In this document: positions 1 through 13,325 of the stretch, piece after piece
How the letters are laid out: the number at the start of each line of letters is the position of its first letter
How positions within the stretch are numbered: position 1 is the stretch's first letter
DNA from: Acanthacorydalis orientalis
Taxonomy: Eukaryota; Arthropoda; Insecta; Megaloptera; Corydalidae
Direction of reading: 5' to 3'
Assembly: GCA_034766995.1 (NCBI GenBank)
Contig: CM068314.1
Coordinates: 19,022,701 to 19,086,700, forward strand
DNA length: 64,000 bases
Translations under genes and position numbers: made by a program
Notes under the pieces: model-generated
The model's input: only the letters and a program-made list of their open reading frames with translations
What the model was told of the DNA's origin: nothing
Database searches by the model: none

Positions 1-269
1 ATTCTATCAACTTTTTCTTAAAAGTTATCCGATTTTTGTTTTGTCAATTGTGAACTTTTCAGTTCATTTGTATTCTATTTATATACTTCGTTCATTCAAA
101 ATCCAATTGTTCAATTTCTTAGTATGTATTTTATTTTTATTTACCTTTAGTATGTATTTTTTTTAAATTAAATTTATTTTTAGTAGAAAAATGTTTACTG
201 AATCTATTTGTATTTTATTTTATATGATTAAGTTTTTAACAAAGCCAACATACATACACACAACTATAC

Positions 270-338
<69 letters not shown>

Positions 339-494
339 CAAATATAATAAAATAAATACAAACTAATATTGTACAAAAGAAAGTTTTGTTAAAAATATAG
401 AAATTTTTTTATAGGATAAGGTTTTCTTTATTTTTTAAAATTAACTTATTTTTTAATATGAAGTACATGGAAACAAATATTGATTTTTTATATA

Positions 495-1416
495 TTAGGT
501 TGATAGAAAAATAGCTACGGTTTTTGTTTTACGGATTCTGATTTTAATTTTTTGCAATGAAAGTGTCATTTGATGTTCATATAAATCATTGTTTTTATAT
601 TAAATATTTTTTGAATAAACATCTAATTTTGTAAGTAATTTAGTAATTGTTTATGTTAACATTTCCACAAGTAAGAACAAATGTTGGCTATAGTGCCAAA
701 TAGCTATCTTACAAAAATGCTCGGCTCGTCAGATAAAATAGACAGTCTTAAATTCGTGTAATAAAACGAAGTACATAGCAATGAATAGATTAAAGTATTA
801 GATAGGTAGGAAAATAACAGCGATTTTTTTCTGAATTCTAACCTTTTTTTTCAATGAAATTGTCATTTCATCGTGTACATGTTAACATCATTTTAAAATG
901 CATTTTTTGGTCTATATTTTGGTAATATCGACTTTGGTCTTATTATCTTATTATCTAATTTTGCTTAAAATTGTACTATTGAATTAAATATGAAAAAGAA
1001 ACAAATAAGAGCAATTTTTTTATGAGTTCAAAACAGGTGATAAAGCAGCAGAAACTTCTCGTAAACTAAATAATGTATTTGTAGTGGGCACTGTTAAGGA
1101 ACATACAGTGCAATGATGGTTCCAAAAAGTTCGTGCTAGGGACGATAGCCTTGAAGATAAAGAAGGTTGCGGGCATTCTTCTGTTCATAACGACCTACTG
1201 AAGGAGTTAGTTGAATCAGGACCACGCACACAATTCGAGAGCTTGCAGAAAAGTTAGGAATAAATGAATATTTGGGGTTTTAGGGCACGTCGAAAAAGTT
1301 AGGCGTTAATCATCCTACAGTTCTGGCCCATTTAAAACGACCAGGAAAATCAAAAAAGAGAAAAATGTATATTAATTTGGAGATCATAAACCGCTATTAT
1401 TTTTCTACCAACCTAA
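495..1416 (+). mobile_element. Composite mariner remnant, copy A (HTH-only deletion family)
   Basis: Mariner-like element with ends of the cecropia/Hsmar1 type. The outer left inverted repeat starts TTAGGTTGATAG at 495 after a TA, and the right one ends CCAACCTAA at 1416, followed by TA. A second left end (TTAGATAGGTAGG) starts at 798, again after TA, so 798-1416 is a complete short unit equivalent to the other copies. The degenerate transposase frame begins with an ATG at 990. It gives recognisable mariner N-terminal helix-turn-helix text (KAAETSRKLNN, TVQ-stop-WF, SLEDKEG, KELVESGPRT). The frame is broken by an extra base near 1013, by TGA in place of a conserved Trp codon, and by about 45 extra bases near 1260 flanked by copies of AAAAGTTAGG. 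After the second HTH the sequence jumps straight to the right terminal repeat; the whole catalytic DDE/D domain is absent. Non-functional. Confidence 0.9.
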
Positions 1417-2128
1417 TAATATTCAGAGATAATTATTTACTTGTATAATAAATAAAATATTATAACTATGTGTGTTTTAAAAGGTATTATAAATAATATT
1501 TTTCATAATGAAAATAAAGATAAATATATTAAAACCTCAATTAAAATATATATTTTATTTTTTTTTTCACAAAAATATATAGTAAAAAAATATATTTTTA
1601 AATAATAGTTCGGAAAACTTAATAATGAAATTCCTATACACTTTTTTAAAGTGATTTAAGATTTTTAATCCAACGGTCTTTTCTGGACTTACATAAAATT
1701 TGGATAATATTTTCCAATTTTTTTATTTATTTACGAGTAAAAATTGTGTATCTTGAAAATAATAGTATCGATGTAGAAGTCGATGTCTAGATGGAGCATA
1801 AGTAGTAAACAAAATGTTCAATAATTAATTACTGAGAATATTATCAGAAAAAAGTTTTGTATGATTTGTGGAGTTTGAAAGGGTTTTTATGGAAGTATTT
1901 TTTTTTGCAAATAAATGCTAAATAAAAATGAATTTACAAATTAGTTTAGATCTCAAATATACTAACTCTTTGTATTTAAGTATCACAAACAATATTATGA
2001 AGGAGTAGATTTATATAAAAAATAAAATTTGAGTTATACTAATTGCTATATATTTACATATTGAAAAATCAATTTTGTTATTAATGCATTAAGTTATTAA
2101 TTATACACTTATTTTTTCAATAACAAAG

Positions 2129-2181
<53 letters not shown>

Positions 2182-2399
2182 ATGTATGTTTGTAAGAGCC
2201 TATGAGTGTTTCTGTATATGTGTAAACTGTCAAATAATTTCATAAAATGAATACAATGTATTCTTCTTGTTTTAAAAATGGGAAGGTTACGGTGTTACAT
2301 AAGAAATAATAATTTTTAATGAACAGTTTATGCTTTGTTGTGAAATATAAATATATATGATATCTTGAAGCTACATTAAACTAAATGTAACAACTGATA
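1417..2399. other. AT-rich non-coding
   Basis: Contains a degenerate repeat at 1811-1880 (ATGTTCAATAATTAATTACT...CAGAAAAAAG) shared with 24261, 32120 and 54205, and a TA/TG microsatellite at 2131-2181. No gene seen. Confidence 0.6.
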
Positions 2400-2700
2400 A
2401 GATTATAAAACGTAATGCATTGAACGTGCTCTCCGAAACAGGAAACAAGGATGGCAGGCTAAGATGAGGGTCGCTCAGTGAAACGAGGTTACGAGAAAAG
2501 TATTCAAGTAACTTATATACATCAGAAACAGTAAAGGGGAAACATGAGGAAAAGAAAGTAGAGTGAGGGAGACGAATTATACACCCGTTCCAGAAAAGGA
2601 AGTGTTTTCCGCTCGAGCAACCGTACGGATTCCGTTCTGCACTACTAATTAAGGTCGAACTAAACGAGACATACAGAATATTATATAACAAGCAGGTAAC
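2400..2700. other. GC-richer island
   Basis: A complex, low-TA stretch with open frames on the minus strand (2371-2691, no ATG at the outer end). It ends in a + strand donor-like AAGCAG|GTAACT near 2692. The nature is unknown: conserved non-coding element or exon. Confidence 0.35.
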
Positions 2701-3008
2701 TGTCTAAATATGTACGGGTGGGGGAGGGTGGTGCTAAGGATTAACATGGGAAGTACTGATGGATACATTTTTTATACATCTCAGGTTATTATTTAAGTAT
2801 AATGTTGTTAATTATTCATAACTGATTAGTATTTCATTAAGATCAATGCTAACAGACGCGAGAGATAATTGAATTTATATTTTCACAATAATTTTAAATT
2901 AAATGTGTGTGTATACGCGATACGATTTTAAAACTGAAACATAAATTATATACGTCAGAGAACATTAACATTTATATGAATAATATGTTATCATATAATT
3001 TATTACAG

Positions 3009-3119
3009 ACTCATCGCTGAGATTAAAGAAAAATTTTGTATAAAATAATTATCAAATTTCCTGGATGTGAAATGAATGAAGATATGAATAGCGTAACCTC
3101 GGCTTTGTATAGACTATTG
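3009..3119 (+). other. Candidate 111-nt exon, + strand
   Basis: Acceptor TAATTTATTACAG ends at 3008 and donor CTATTG|GTAAGG is at 3119/3120. All frames contain stops near the 5' end. An ATG at about 3072 opens MNEDMNSVTSALYRLL, which continues past the donor to 3218. It could be a 5' untranslated plus start exon, or chance. Confidence 0.15.
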
Positions 3120-3551
3120 GTAAGGGATGATCAATTATTAATCGATCTTCGGGAGGTGATTTATCATTGTCTAAGAAAACTGTACACGAAAATGGTCTAT
3201 TATGATCAGATTGATTGATGGCAACAATAGTGATGATTATTATGCGGAAATGTATTCTCAGATTTTAATTTAAGTAATGTGGTTTTATATATATACATCT
3301 ATTTTTTATATTATGACTTCAACACGTTTGTATCATTTATATTTTAACTTTTGTATAAATTATTACAGAGAATAATAGAAAGATTCCTTTGTTTAAAATA
3401 CAAAAAACTACAATTCGCATGTATTCTACTTTTAATTTTATTAATTATTTACCTTTTTTATTATACAATCTTTCAAAGAAACTTTTTTAAAGCATTATCA
3501 TTTAGAAAATAAATTTGTTTGTAAAAATAATTATTTTAATTTTAAATAGAA

Positions 3552-3605
<54 letters not shown>

Positions 3606-4224
3606 CCCTTTAATTACTGATAAGCACACTGAATTATAAAATTAAATAGTTATTTTAAAGATGTGTGTTATTTTTATTATAAAATTTTATTTATTTATAT
3701 TCATTTTAAATTTATTTAAAAATCACTATAAAATGTATAAAGCTCTTTCAACTTATTTTATGTTTGTAAAAAAATAAGTGAATTATTAGTAATGCAAGTA
3801 TAACCATTTAATATTTTAATTTATACATATGAATTATTGTAAATAGGGATGTAAGTAATTAATGGAATATACAGTTTTATGAAAAGTGTACAGTGAAAAG
3901 TATAAATACAGATTGTTAGTTTAAATAGATATTGTATAAATTATTATATAGTACATATAGTAACAAAATAAATACGATGAACAATTTCTGTGCAGTTAGT
4001 TACAATTTAGTCTTTGATATATATTTTTTTTAATTATAGAAAATTTGAATTTTGATAATATTTTACTAGAATTGAAAAAAAAATAAACATAAACGAAATA
4101 TTATTCTAAAGAAACTCTTGTTACATTAATTAAATAATGAAATGTTAAATGATTACATGATATTCTAGTTTCAGTGTTAATGTTTGGCAAGCTGTCTGTA
4201 TTAATAGTAAAATAAACTTCAATC

Positions 4225-4520
4225 AAGCAGAGCAAATATTTCCGTGTCGTAGCCAGACTATCCAGACGTTAGACTTCCTCATTTAAAATTTATTCTAGGA
4301 AACAAAATTTAAGGTCCACTTAAACGATCTCCCAAAGTGGCCATAATCGCCGAAACAGACGCAACACCGTTGAAAAACAGTCTCATATATCTTGTGACTA
4401 GGCGAACTAGAAACTTTATCAGTTCTGCAGCCACTCGAATCGTTCGAGAATGTGTGCGTGTGTGGATATGTGTAAGTGTGTATGTGTTTTTTTTACACGT
4501 TGCTCTGTTTTCATTCCCGG
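4225..4520. other. GC-richer island
   Basis: A complex sequence with a 64-codon + strand frame without ATG (4337-4531) and a GTGTGTG-rich 3' part. No recognised product. Confidence 0.3.
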
Positions 4521-5033
4521 CGATTTCGTAAAATTACGACACGATCAGTTTTTTATTTTATTTTGCTGCACAGAGAATCTGAAAAATGTTTTTAGTGACT
4601 ATGCGACTCGTTGGTTAGGTCAGTAGCGGTTTGTGAACACACAAAATCGACTGGAATAATAACAAATCAGAAAAATAGATGCTTTTTTTAGATTGGATAA
4701 AAAGAGAACATTTTTGGATTCTTTCCAGAACGTTTTAATTGTTTTGCGATGTTTTATAAATGTGGAGAAAAATATATACATTTATTTTGTCAATGATCTT
4801 TTAAATATATAAAGTGTACATACAATTACTAAAAACCATAAAAATTACATTAAAATTAACAAAATACTTAGAAAAAGACTCCTATTTACTTAAATATAAA
4901 TAACGTTAATTTAAGTGGCATGTAGAAAATATTTGTCTGTTTAATTTTATCATTATTTTACTTGTGTACTATTTACAAAAATTACATATATCTATATCAA
5001 TATATTTATTAATCTATCTATTTATATATATAC

Positions 5034-5069
<36 letters not shown>

Positions 5070-5246
5070 CGTTCATATAAAATAATAAATTCGAATAAAT
5101 GAAAAATGCTATAAATCTATTACATATCCTAAAAAATAATTGACTTTTTAAAATTTTTAAGTTTGAAAATATAAAGTCATTATTAACATCTGGTATATTA
5201 TTTTTACTTATTTTAATAAAATTTTTGACTAATTTTACTTATTTAA

Positions 5247-5487
5247 CTCTCCTATTCCGATGTAGTAAACTCAGTTGACAGTGTTTTTATTTGCAAATAT
5301 CTGTCATGATATCTTTAATTATATTTATTTATTTTCTTATAATACATATATTATATTGATATTAACAGCTAGTCTAAGGATTGACCTTGATGTTCAATTA
5401 ATTAAAAATCCTTTTATTCTTTCATATAGTAATTTTCATGAAAAATATTAGCGGTAAACTGAGTTTACTGCACCGGTACGGAGAATC
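5247..5487. mobile_element. TTAA-flanked miniature element (piggyBac-like MITE)
   Basis: A 241-bp segment lies between two TTAA tetranucleotides (5243-5246 and 5488-5491), the target duplication typical of piggyBac-type transposition. The ends form imperfect terminal inverted repeats of about 30 bp. The left runs 5247-5276 and contains TCTCC, CCGATG and AGTAAACTCAGTT; the right runs 5457-5487 and, read on the minus strand, contains TCTCC, CCGGTG and the same AGTAAACTCAGTT. The interior is AT-rich with no coding frame, so the element would depend on a transposase elsewhere. Only one copy is seen in the window. A second TTAA at about 5513 could be an alternative right boundary. Confidence 0.65.
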
Positions 5488-5491
5488 TTAA

Positions 5492-8216
5492 AAACGTACT
5501 GGGGTGGAAGTGTTAAATGAAGACTTTACAATCACACAAATTCACTTTTCATTCAAACAAACTTTTCAATCAATGCGAATTTCAAATAAAAATTATAATT
5601 ATCAAAATGAAATTTAATGAAAAGTTTAAACATACTCTTTTGTATTTTAGATTAAGTTAGAAAATAGATTCTATTGTAAAAGTACAATAGTTTGTTGCAA
5701 CGAAAATAAACTCCAAAGTGTTGTTAATAAATTACATTTTTGTAAAAAAGAAATCAAATCCATTAACATAAGTGATTTCTATGAAACCAATTCGATTTAA
5801 ACGAGAGAAAAAGTAGATTCCTCAACCTTAACTGATTCACATATCAATACAATTACTCTCGGAAGTTATATATTTATTACGTTTTCATCGAATACTGTAA
5901 TAATTCTATTTCCCCGCCCGTGTGCAATTCCTCGAGATTCTCGACTTTTCGTAGATTTACAATAGCATCGCGGTCACTACAGCGAAATTGAATTTAAAAA
6001 TGTGAAAATAAATTACAGCAAAAACTTATAATGGCGCCAATTTTGTCAACGTTCTCAGTGGCAAACACTTAAATATTACCGTACGATATCGAACCGCTTT
6101 GAAACTGTATTTCAAGATAACTAGAATTCTCTTATACGCTATTACATTAAGAAGAAATACTATTGGTTTCAGTATTTGATTCTGAGATACACAATTTATT
6201 GTATTACTTTCTTTTCTATATTTTTTATGACAAGGAATTCGCCCATATTCATTTATCAAGTAAATCGATAACATTTGTTATTTATAGCACAAGTATTGAT
6301 ACAAGTATGAAATAATAACTTTTATGTAATTCGATGATTGTTATCATTGTTGAATTATGGTTCAAATAATATTCAATTTTTTGATATAATCTTATGAATG
6401 AAATTATTTTTCGGATGATTCGTCACACTATGAACTTAGTGTTCATTAACGTTAGTTTTACATTAGGGAACAAATATTCTTTATATCTGATTAAATATAT
6501 AAACATTTAAAATATACAGAAATATAAATGGAACAAAAGTATGTTCTTATAATTTTGTACTTTGTAAAAATTGTAAGTAATCATTCACTTACTTCATATA
6601 TAATATAATTATTTTAAAAATAAATTTATAATTTTTACAGAAAATTTATATAAAAAATGCAGAGATAATTTATTGATATAGAAGAATATTATTTTTTTAT
6701 TTATGATTTATTACTAAATTAAATTTGTATCGTTTTCTATTAAAATATTTTAAACAAATGGTTAAATGTATTTTAAAATAATCTGAGTACATTGGTTAAT
6801 ATTTAATAGAATATTTTATCAATTATTTTTTTTTACAATAAATAAAACATTTTTTGCATCAAGAACGTATTTGTTGGAAACATCTGTTACAGAACTGAAA
6901 ACTTCTATTACAAAACGTTTTAAGACTTTTTTATGCAGATTATGATTCTTTACGGAATTGATACTTTTTACATTTCTTTAACGATGAAACTCGCAAGCAA
7001 ATACATGTAAAAAAATAATGAGGCAACGTTAAACTCTTCCAACTAAGAAAATAAGATATACACATCCGTACATTTTTCCTAGATTAACAACGTGTATAAT
7101 TCCTTAATCAAATAATCGTTAAGAACAAGCTGGTCTGCATACAATGATACACTTAAACAAACTTTGAATCACGTAGATGGAACTATTTATACCACCCCGT
7201 GCCATCTTGTACACTTCTTATCTTCACTTAATGGCGACTATCGTTTTCCCTGACGGCCTTAGGGCGAGCATTCAGTTCCAGAATTCAAACGCTTTGCCAT
7301 ATTGAATAAACGGTAAAGCGTAGGAATTCTAAAACAAGACACTCACACCGTATCTCTCTTCAAAAATCGTCCAAATTTTATCCATTTGTATGATTAAATC
7401 ATGGAAATTTAAATTTAGTAAAATGTATTATAATTAATTCATATAGACATAAGAAGTTATGTTTGTACGAATGAATATTGTAAAAATAAATTATCTGAAA
7501 ATAATTTCCCTTTGAAATTTTAAAGTTTTTCATAAAATTGTTCATTTTGCCAATGTATATAATTTTCCATAATTTTAATGACAGCGTGTTCATTATAAAC
7601 ATCAATTTTATTTCTTCACTAACTTTTTAATTCGTCTTAGATACATAAAAAATGGTAATGTTATTTTTATGTCCTTATTTCACACATAAAGAGACGGATT
7701 AAGATTCTAATTGGCAGAAATATATTGAATTTTAATATTTAACTACTTTAATTTAAAATTTTATCATTTGCAAAGAAAGTGGAAACTGGCAATATTAATA
7801 TCTGAATATTAAAATAACTTAAATTGATTAATTAATATTTGAATATTAAAATAAGTTCTAAGTGAATTTCTTATACTTAATTTGAAAATATAAATTTCTT
7901 TAGTATGAACTGAAATTGAAATTAAATATAAAGTGGAGATATTTTTATTTTTTCAAATATTTAATTAAAAATGTAATAAAATTCTGAATACAAAAAATTC
8001 TTTTTTATGCTTATATATCTCTTAAATAAATTAAAGAATAATTGTATGCCTATATACCTCTATTAGATTTTGTAACACAAAAGGAATAAACCATAATATA
8101 TGTATTTAAATAATACCAATAAACTGACCTTAACATTGTTCTATTATTAAAATTTTTGTATATATTTCATAAAATCGACATGTAATGTTTATTAATTACA
8201 TTTTAATGAAATTTGA

Positions 8217-8267
<51 letters not shown>

Positions 8268-9362
8268 ATAATAATATGTGCGAATTTTTAATATTGTACA
8301 CTGAAATATTATTTGTACTACCCAAATAAACATTTGAAAATTAACATTATAAATACCATAATTAACATAAAATTTACATACAACACCTTCTTCCTTCCCC
8401 AAATAAACAGTTAAAAAATAACATTATAAAATATAATATTAATTTTTGTTTATTTAACACAAAACTATTGTTAAATACTTTTCAACTTAGGAAATATACT
8501 TTTAATTTACATATTTATGAATAAAAACTTCTTTTCAATATGTAACTGATATAAAAAAAATAATTAAAAAATAAAAACATTTCAAATCCTGTAAAAAAGA
8601 TTAAATACTTTTTCATTTTTTCTATAGTTTTGTTAACTAATATTCTTAAATAAAAATAAAAATTTATCAATAAAAATTTTATACATTATGATCTACATTT
8701 TTAAACTGTTCTTAGTGTGAATATCATACAAATTGAATGGGTTATATTTTTAACTCCTGTAATTCTATTTTTTTATTACTTTTCATTATATACATAATCA
8801 TTTATTTCAATACTCCATTAATGAATTTTAGTTTAATATTTTTTTACATATTACTATAGTTTCTTGAAATATAGTAACATATATATTTTGATTAGTGAGT
8901 TAAAAATTCTTCTTAATCATTTATTAAATTTTATGGTTTTTGATACATTTAGAACGATACCGTACACATGAAATCCTATATTTATTTATATTTATTACTA
9001 AGAGTATTGCAAAAATTGATATAAAATTATTTTGAGAGATGTAATAAATGGCTCCATATATTTAACGGATATAAGAAAGATGTAGGTAATATTTCAAAGC
9101 ACCATGTAGCAAAATAGTAATTTAAAAGGAAAGTTATTAATATTGCTTATTTATTTGAAAAGTTGAAGATTGAATTATATGAAGTCTGAAAAATTAAATA
9201 TGACCCATATTTCATGTTCGATATTCATGTAAACATGTACATGCTTGTATATAAATAACTTTGTACGAATGTATTAACCTACTTGTGAGTGCGTACATGT
9301 GTTTGCTCTATAAATTATTTTTATTTTCAAAGCAAATATAAACAAAACGAAAGATGTAAAAA
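5492..9362. other. AT-rich non-coding
   Basis: Small GC-richer patches at about 5890-5980 and 7180-7340, one TA tract (8219) and the direct repeat at 8320. The frames at 6026-6274 and 7399-7605 are lysine/isoleucine/asparagine-driven and unsupported. Confidence 0.55.
8320..8443. repeat. Short direct repeat, two units about 75 bp apart
   Basis: CCCAAATAAACA followed by TTAACATTATAAAT at about 8320-8366 recurs as CCCAAATAAACAGTT and AATAACATTATAAAAT at about 8397-8443. A partial, diverged tandem duplication with no coding content. Confidence 0.5.
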
Positions 9363-9407
9363 GAAACTCAAGTGGCACAAGAGTTAGTAGAAGTGTCTCT
9401 TGACAGA

Positions 9408-9750
9408 ACGAAAAATTCGTCCAGTTTACCTAGGCAGCAACTGTTTTCAATTTCCCAAAACACCGCAACAATATAATTCTCGAGCATCTGTTCTGCCCGA
9501 GTGCTGCGATTGCTCGACAACATCGCGAAACTGGTCTCAAAGGTCATACAGGGGTCGACCGACATTTTATATTTTATTTGCGAATTGTGTGTTTCGATGC
9601 TCGACACTTAAGGGAGCATCCGAACCGCTGTTCGCGTTTAACTTCGTTGCAGATATCAAAACAAGGTTCTCTTCGTATAACAACATTGCAGTGTTATCAA
9701 AAAACAATTACGGAAATTCATGTGCGTTTGATTTAATAATAAGAAAATAG
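9408..9750 (+). CDS. Open frame of about 113 codons, no ATG start, unknown
   Basis: Not recognised. Open from an acceptor-like GTGTCTCTTGACAG (ending 9407) to the stop at 9748-9750, with no ATG near the start, so it could only be an internal or terminal exon. It is cysteine-, serine- and asparagine-rich (for example SVLPECCDCSTTSRNWSQRS). It sits in a GC-rich island (9363-9690), which by itself lowers stop frequency, and a 79-codon frame overlaps on the minus strand. Coding status unproven. Confidence 0.22.
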
Positions 9751-9798
9751 ATTCAATCTTCAAATTGTAATACGAATGAAATTAATATTAATATTTTT

Positions 9799-9855
<57 letters not shown>

Positions 9856-10469
9856 TCTCGAATTATATTATATATTCAGAAAAAAGTTTTAAATCTGTAT
9901 TACTAACATTATTAACTTTTATATCGTTCCCGAATTCATTGCCCTTAAGTGAGTACAGCTCGCTTCGTGAATATTAAAAAGCATCCTTGCAATTTTATTA
10001 TTCTGATAAAATTACGAAATATTCTTGCTTTAACGTACATACACGTTTAATATAACGATAAGATATTCAGATTGAAAATGTATCTTTTTATAAAATAAGA
10101 AAATATTTATCATACCATTTTTTATTTAAATTTTTTTAGATAAAATTAATATTTTTCTGGCCACTATGGAATTTTTATACTGTTAAATAGATAACAAATA
10201 GTATAAAGCAAATAATTACATTTTTTAGTAAATAAATGAACTTTATTTTACAGTTTTATACTCAACAATCCAATAAATTGATGTATTTTTAAATATATAA
10301 AAAATGTATTTACTTGATACAAATATTAGCAAAAAATTAAATTGTGTTATTAAATAGTATGTTCAATTTTCATTTAATGAAGTTATAAACAGTAAGAGGT
10401 TGTTTAAATTTTTATTAATTGAAATAATAGCTTAAAGTAACAACTATTCTACATCGATTCTACACTTCT

Positions 10470-10574
10470 ATACATTTATGATGTATAGCCCCATGTCTTA
10501 TTTTTGTATAAGACTGCAAATCGCATAAGGAAATGACCGCTTGTGAAGGTAGAAGCTATTCCCAAAGCATACAA
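10470..10574 (+). repeat. Dispersed repeat, copy 1
   Basis: About 100 bp that recurs in inverted orientation at 14919-15021. Shared core text includes GCATAAGGAAATGACCGCTT and GAAGGTAGAAGCTATT, with conserved flanks CATTTAT and CATACAA. It is GC-richer than the surrounding DNA. There is no open frame across it and no known family was recognised; it may be the end of an unidentified transposon. Confidence 0.7.
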
Positions 10575-10816
10575 GCCCAAAATGTCGTTTCATAAGACAT
10601 GCAAGAGACGCACGTACGGGAATATATTAAGTGAGAACCGTTTTGTGGCTAGCTTAAGCATATATTTGGAGAATGTAAAATATTAGTAGGTAAACTTTCA
10701 TGAGAATATTGTGTAGGATATTTTTTACAATAAATATTTGCGGCCATAAATTTTATAGTACGAGGGATTCTGAGATGCTTCCGTGATATATGACAATATA
10801 TACATGTATATACATG

Positions 10817-10855
<39 letters not shown>

Positions 10856-11010
10856 TTTTAAAATATAAAATAAGAAATAAACTATTTATATCAATAAATT
10901 ATTTACAATCCGATCTTTCCTTTAATTTAATTCTTAAAAAGATAGGAGATAATTAGCACGAATACTAACATAAAAGTTAGAATTAATATTAAACAAGTTT
11001 CATTGCTTGA

Positions 11011-11056
<46 letters not shown>

Positions 11057-11195
11057 AAAATGAATTTATTTTAAAAAGTCACATTTAATATTTTAGTTAC
11101 GTAAAAGTATAACGTTTTATAAATAATAACATTTTAAGATGATATCAAGTAAATAATTCAAATTAAATTTATTTACATGTGCAAACTCTGTTTCC

Positions 11196-11236
<41 letters not shown>

Positions 11237-11806
11237 TATTCACATTAGCATTTTACAAAATAACAAGTTAGAAAAGGTAGAATAGAAAAAATCTGTGGAA
11301 AATTGGTATTCTGAACATATTTTCGAGGTACCGGGACACGAAGCAAAAATTCGATACTGTTCCGGATTTTCCGGTATGTCTAGTCACCCTTTCTGAGATA
11401 TATATTTTAAAGATAGATAGGCATGGTTTATGCTAAATATCGAACAGAATTTTGTATGTATAATTTGATATAAAAGACCAACCGTAGTCTTTATATACAA
11501 GCACATATACATGTATGTATATGTTTATGTGTGCGTGTGTGAGTTTTAAAATATTACCTTATATTAATATATTGTTTAAAAATATTTTTAATATATAGCA
11601 GAATGTTGCTATAAATCATTTATACGGATCTCACAGACAAAACATTCAATCAATACGAATTTTTATAGATAAAATAGTGCTGTGTTAAGAGATGAGCTAA
11701 AGCTAGATTTACTTCCATTAAAACGTGTATAGAGTACTAAAATTCCATTTGTGATATCTTTTTAGTTCAAAATTATTGAACGTTCTTTACACATACATAC
11801 AAAAAA

Positions 11807-11816
<10 letters not shown>

Positions 11817-11840
<24 letters not shown>

Positions 11841-11867
11841 GTCTATATATGTATATATATATATATA

Positions 11868-11916
<49 letters not shown>

Positions 11917-11943
11917 ATATATATATGTGTATATATATATATG
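11817..11943. repeat. Interrupted (TA)n complex microsatellite
   Basis: About 125 bp of TA dinucleotide repeat broken by GTCTATATATG, TCTATA and two GTGTATATATATA interruptions, and preceded by (CATA) repeats. Confidence 0.95.
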
Positions 11944-12129
11944 ATTTGATATATTTTGTATAAATGTTTTTTTTTAATTTAAGTTAATTTATAAATGATG
12001 GTCAATAAAATATTTCAAAGGCGAAAAGAAAATCAAAATAGTTTACCATATACTTTAAGCACTCTTTCTTTCTCTCTCTCTCTCTATATGTGTATTTTTT
12101 TTCTCAGTGATTAACTCCTGTATAATAAA

Positions 12130-12430
12130 GTGTCATTTGCTGCAAGGGCAGTATAGTATATTAAACCTACAGAGATCTCTAAGCAGTCTTTCTTCCGATG
12201 ATATCGTCTTATAGATATAGGAATCCCTGTCCCGAGGCAGATCCCAGTATCCTCCGTATATCTTGTCCGAGTTTCCGGTATGCTCTGTTATCTTTCGGAC
12301 GATAGATAGAATGTTACTCCTAACTCCCCGTGCGTCACAGCGAACCTTGATTAGGAATGGGCTAAGATGATATAGCAGAAGGATGAATATAACAGTAGAT
12401 AGATTTTCTACGTTGTATAAGACGGACACA
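12130..12430. other. GC-richer island
   Basis: Contains a 98-codon minus-strand frame (12133-12429) with a hydrophobic start and a basic middle (DLPRDRDSYIYKTISSEERL). No homologue recognised. It may be part of an unidentified repeat or a non-coding element. Confidence 0.3.
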
Positions 12431-13215
12431 AATAGGTTTTTATACTTTTGTTATAATACCGAAAGATAATACTGCTGTATTCGTAAGACGTTTTGAATCC
12501 ATTTCTGAATCTCTTTTCGGTTTGCTTGATTGGGTTCACTGTGTTATATATTTCTGGAATCCACTATGTTGAATACATATTTTAATCTCGTTGTGTATGA
12601 GATGTACGCTTATTTATTTACTTCTTCGGTTGAAGTTATTTTTTTTTCTATTCTCATGATTAAAATCGATATCAGTACAATTCTCAGGTCAGAAGTTAGA
12701 AGGATCGTTACAATTTACTTTTTTTCATTATCTAATCCACTAAATAGTAATAAAATGTTCTCTTTTCTCATATAATCAAATATTACTTTTGATTTAACTC
12801 TTAATTTTCTATTTTATGCAATTAGTTCACGGTTATCGTTGATTCTAATTATATTAAAAATATTGTAAATTTCAAATAAGGTACATTTATTATTGTACTT
12901 TCAATTGATTACAATAAATTAAAAAAAATAACATTCCATAAAAATAGAAAACGTTCACGGTTTATTTATTCCATTTGTATATTTAATTTAAGTAAATAGA
13001 TTATTTAATTAAAATATTTTTCTTATATTTATTGATTTTTTCATATAAATATTCCTTTTCTGTCCGGTGTGATTTTTGATTAATAAAATAAAAGAAGCAT
13101 ATTTTCAATTATAATTTTCATTAAAAATTGTTTTATATAATTCTTTATATTGTTCATTGCAAAAAAAAACAGAATCTTTTGCTAATTGTACTTTTATTTT
13201 TTCTCTCTTTCTGAA

Positions 13216-13325
<110 letters not shown>

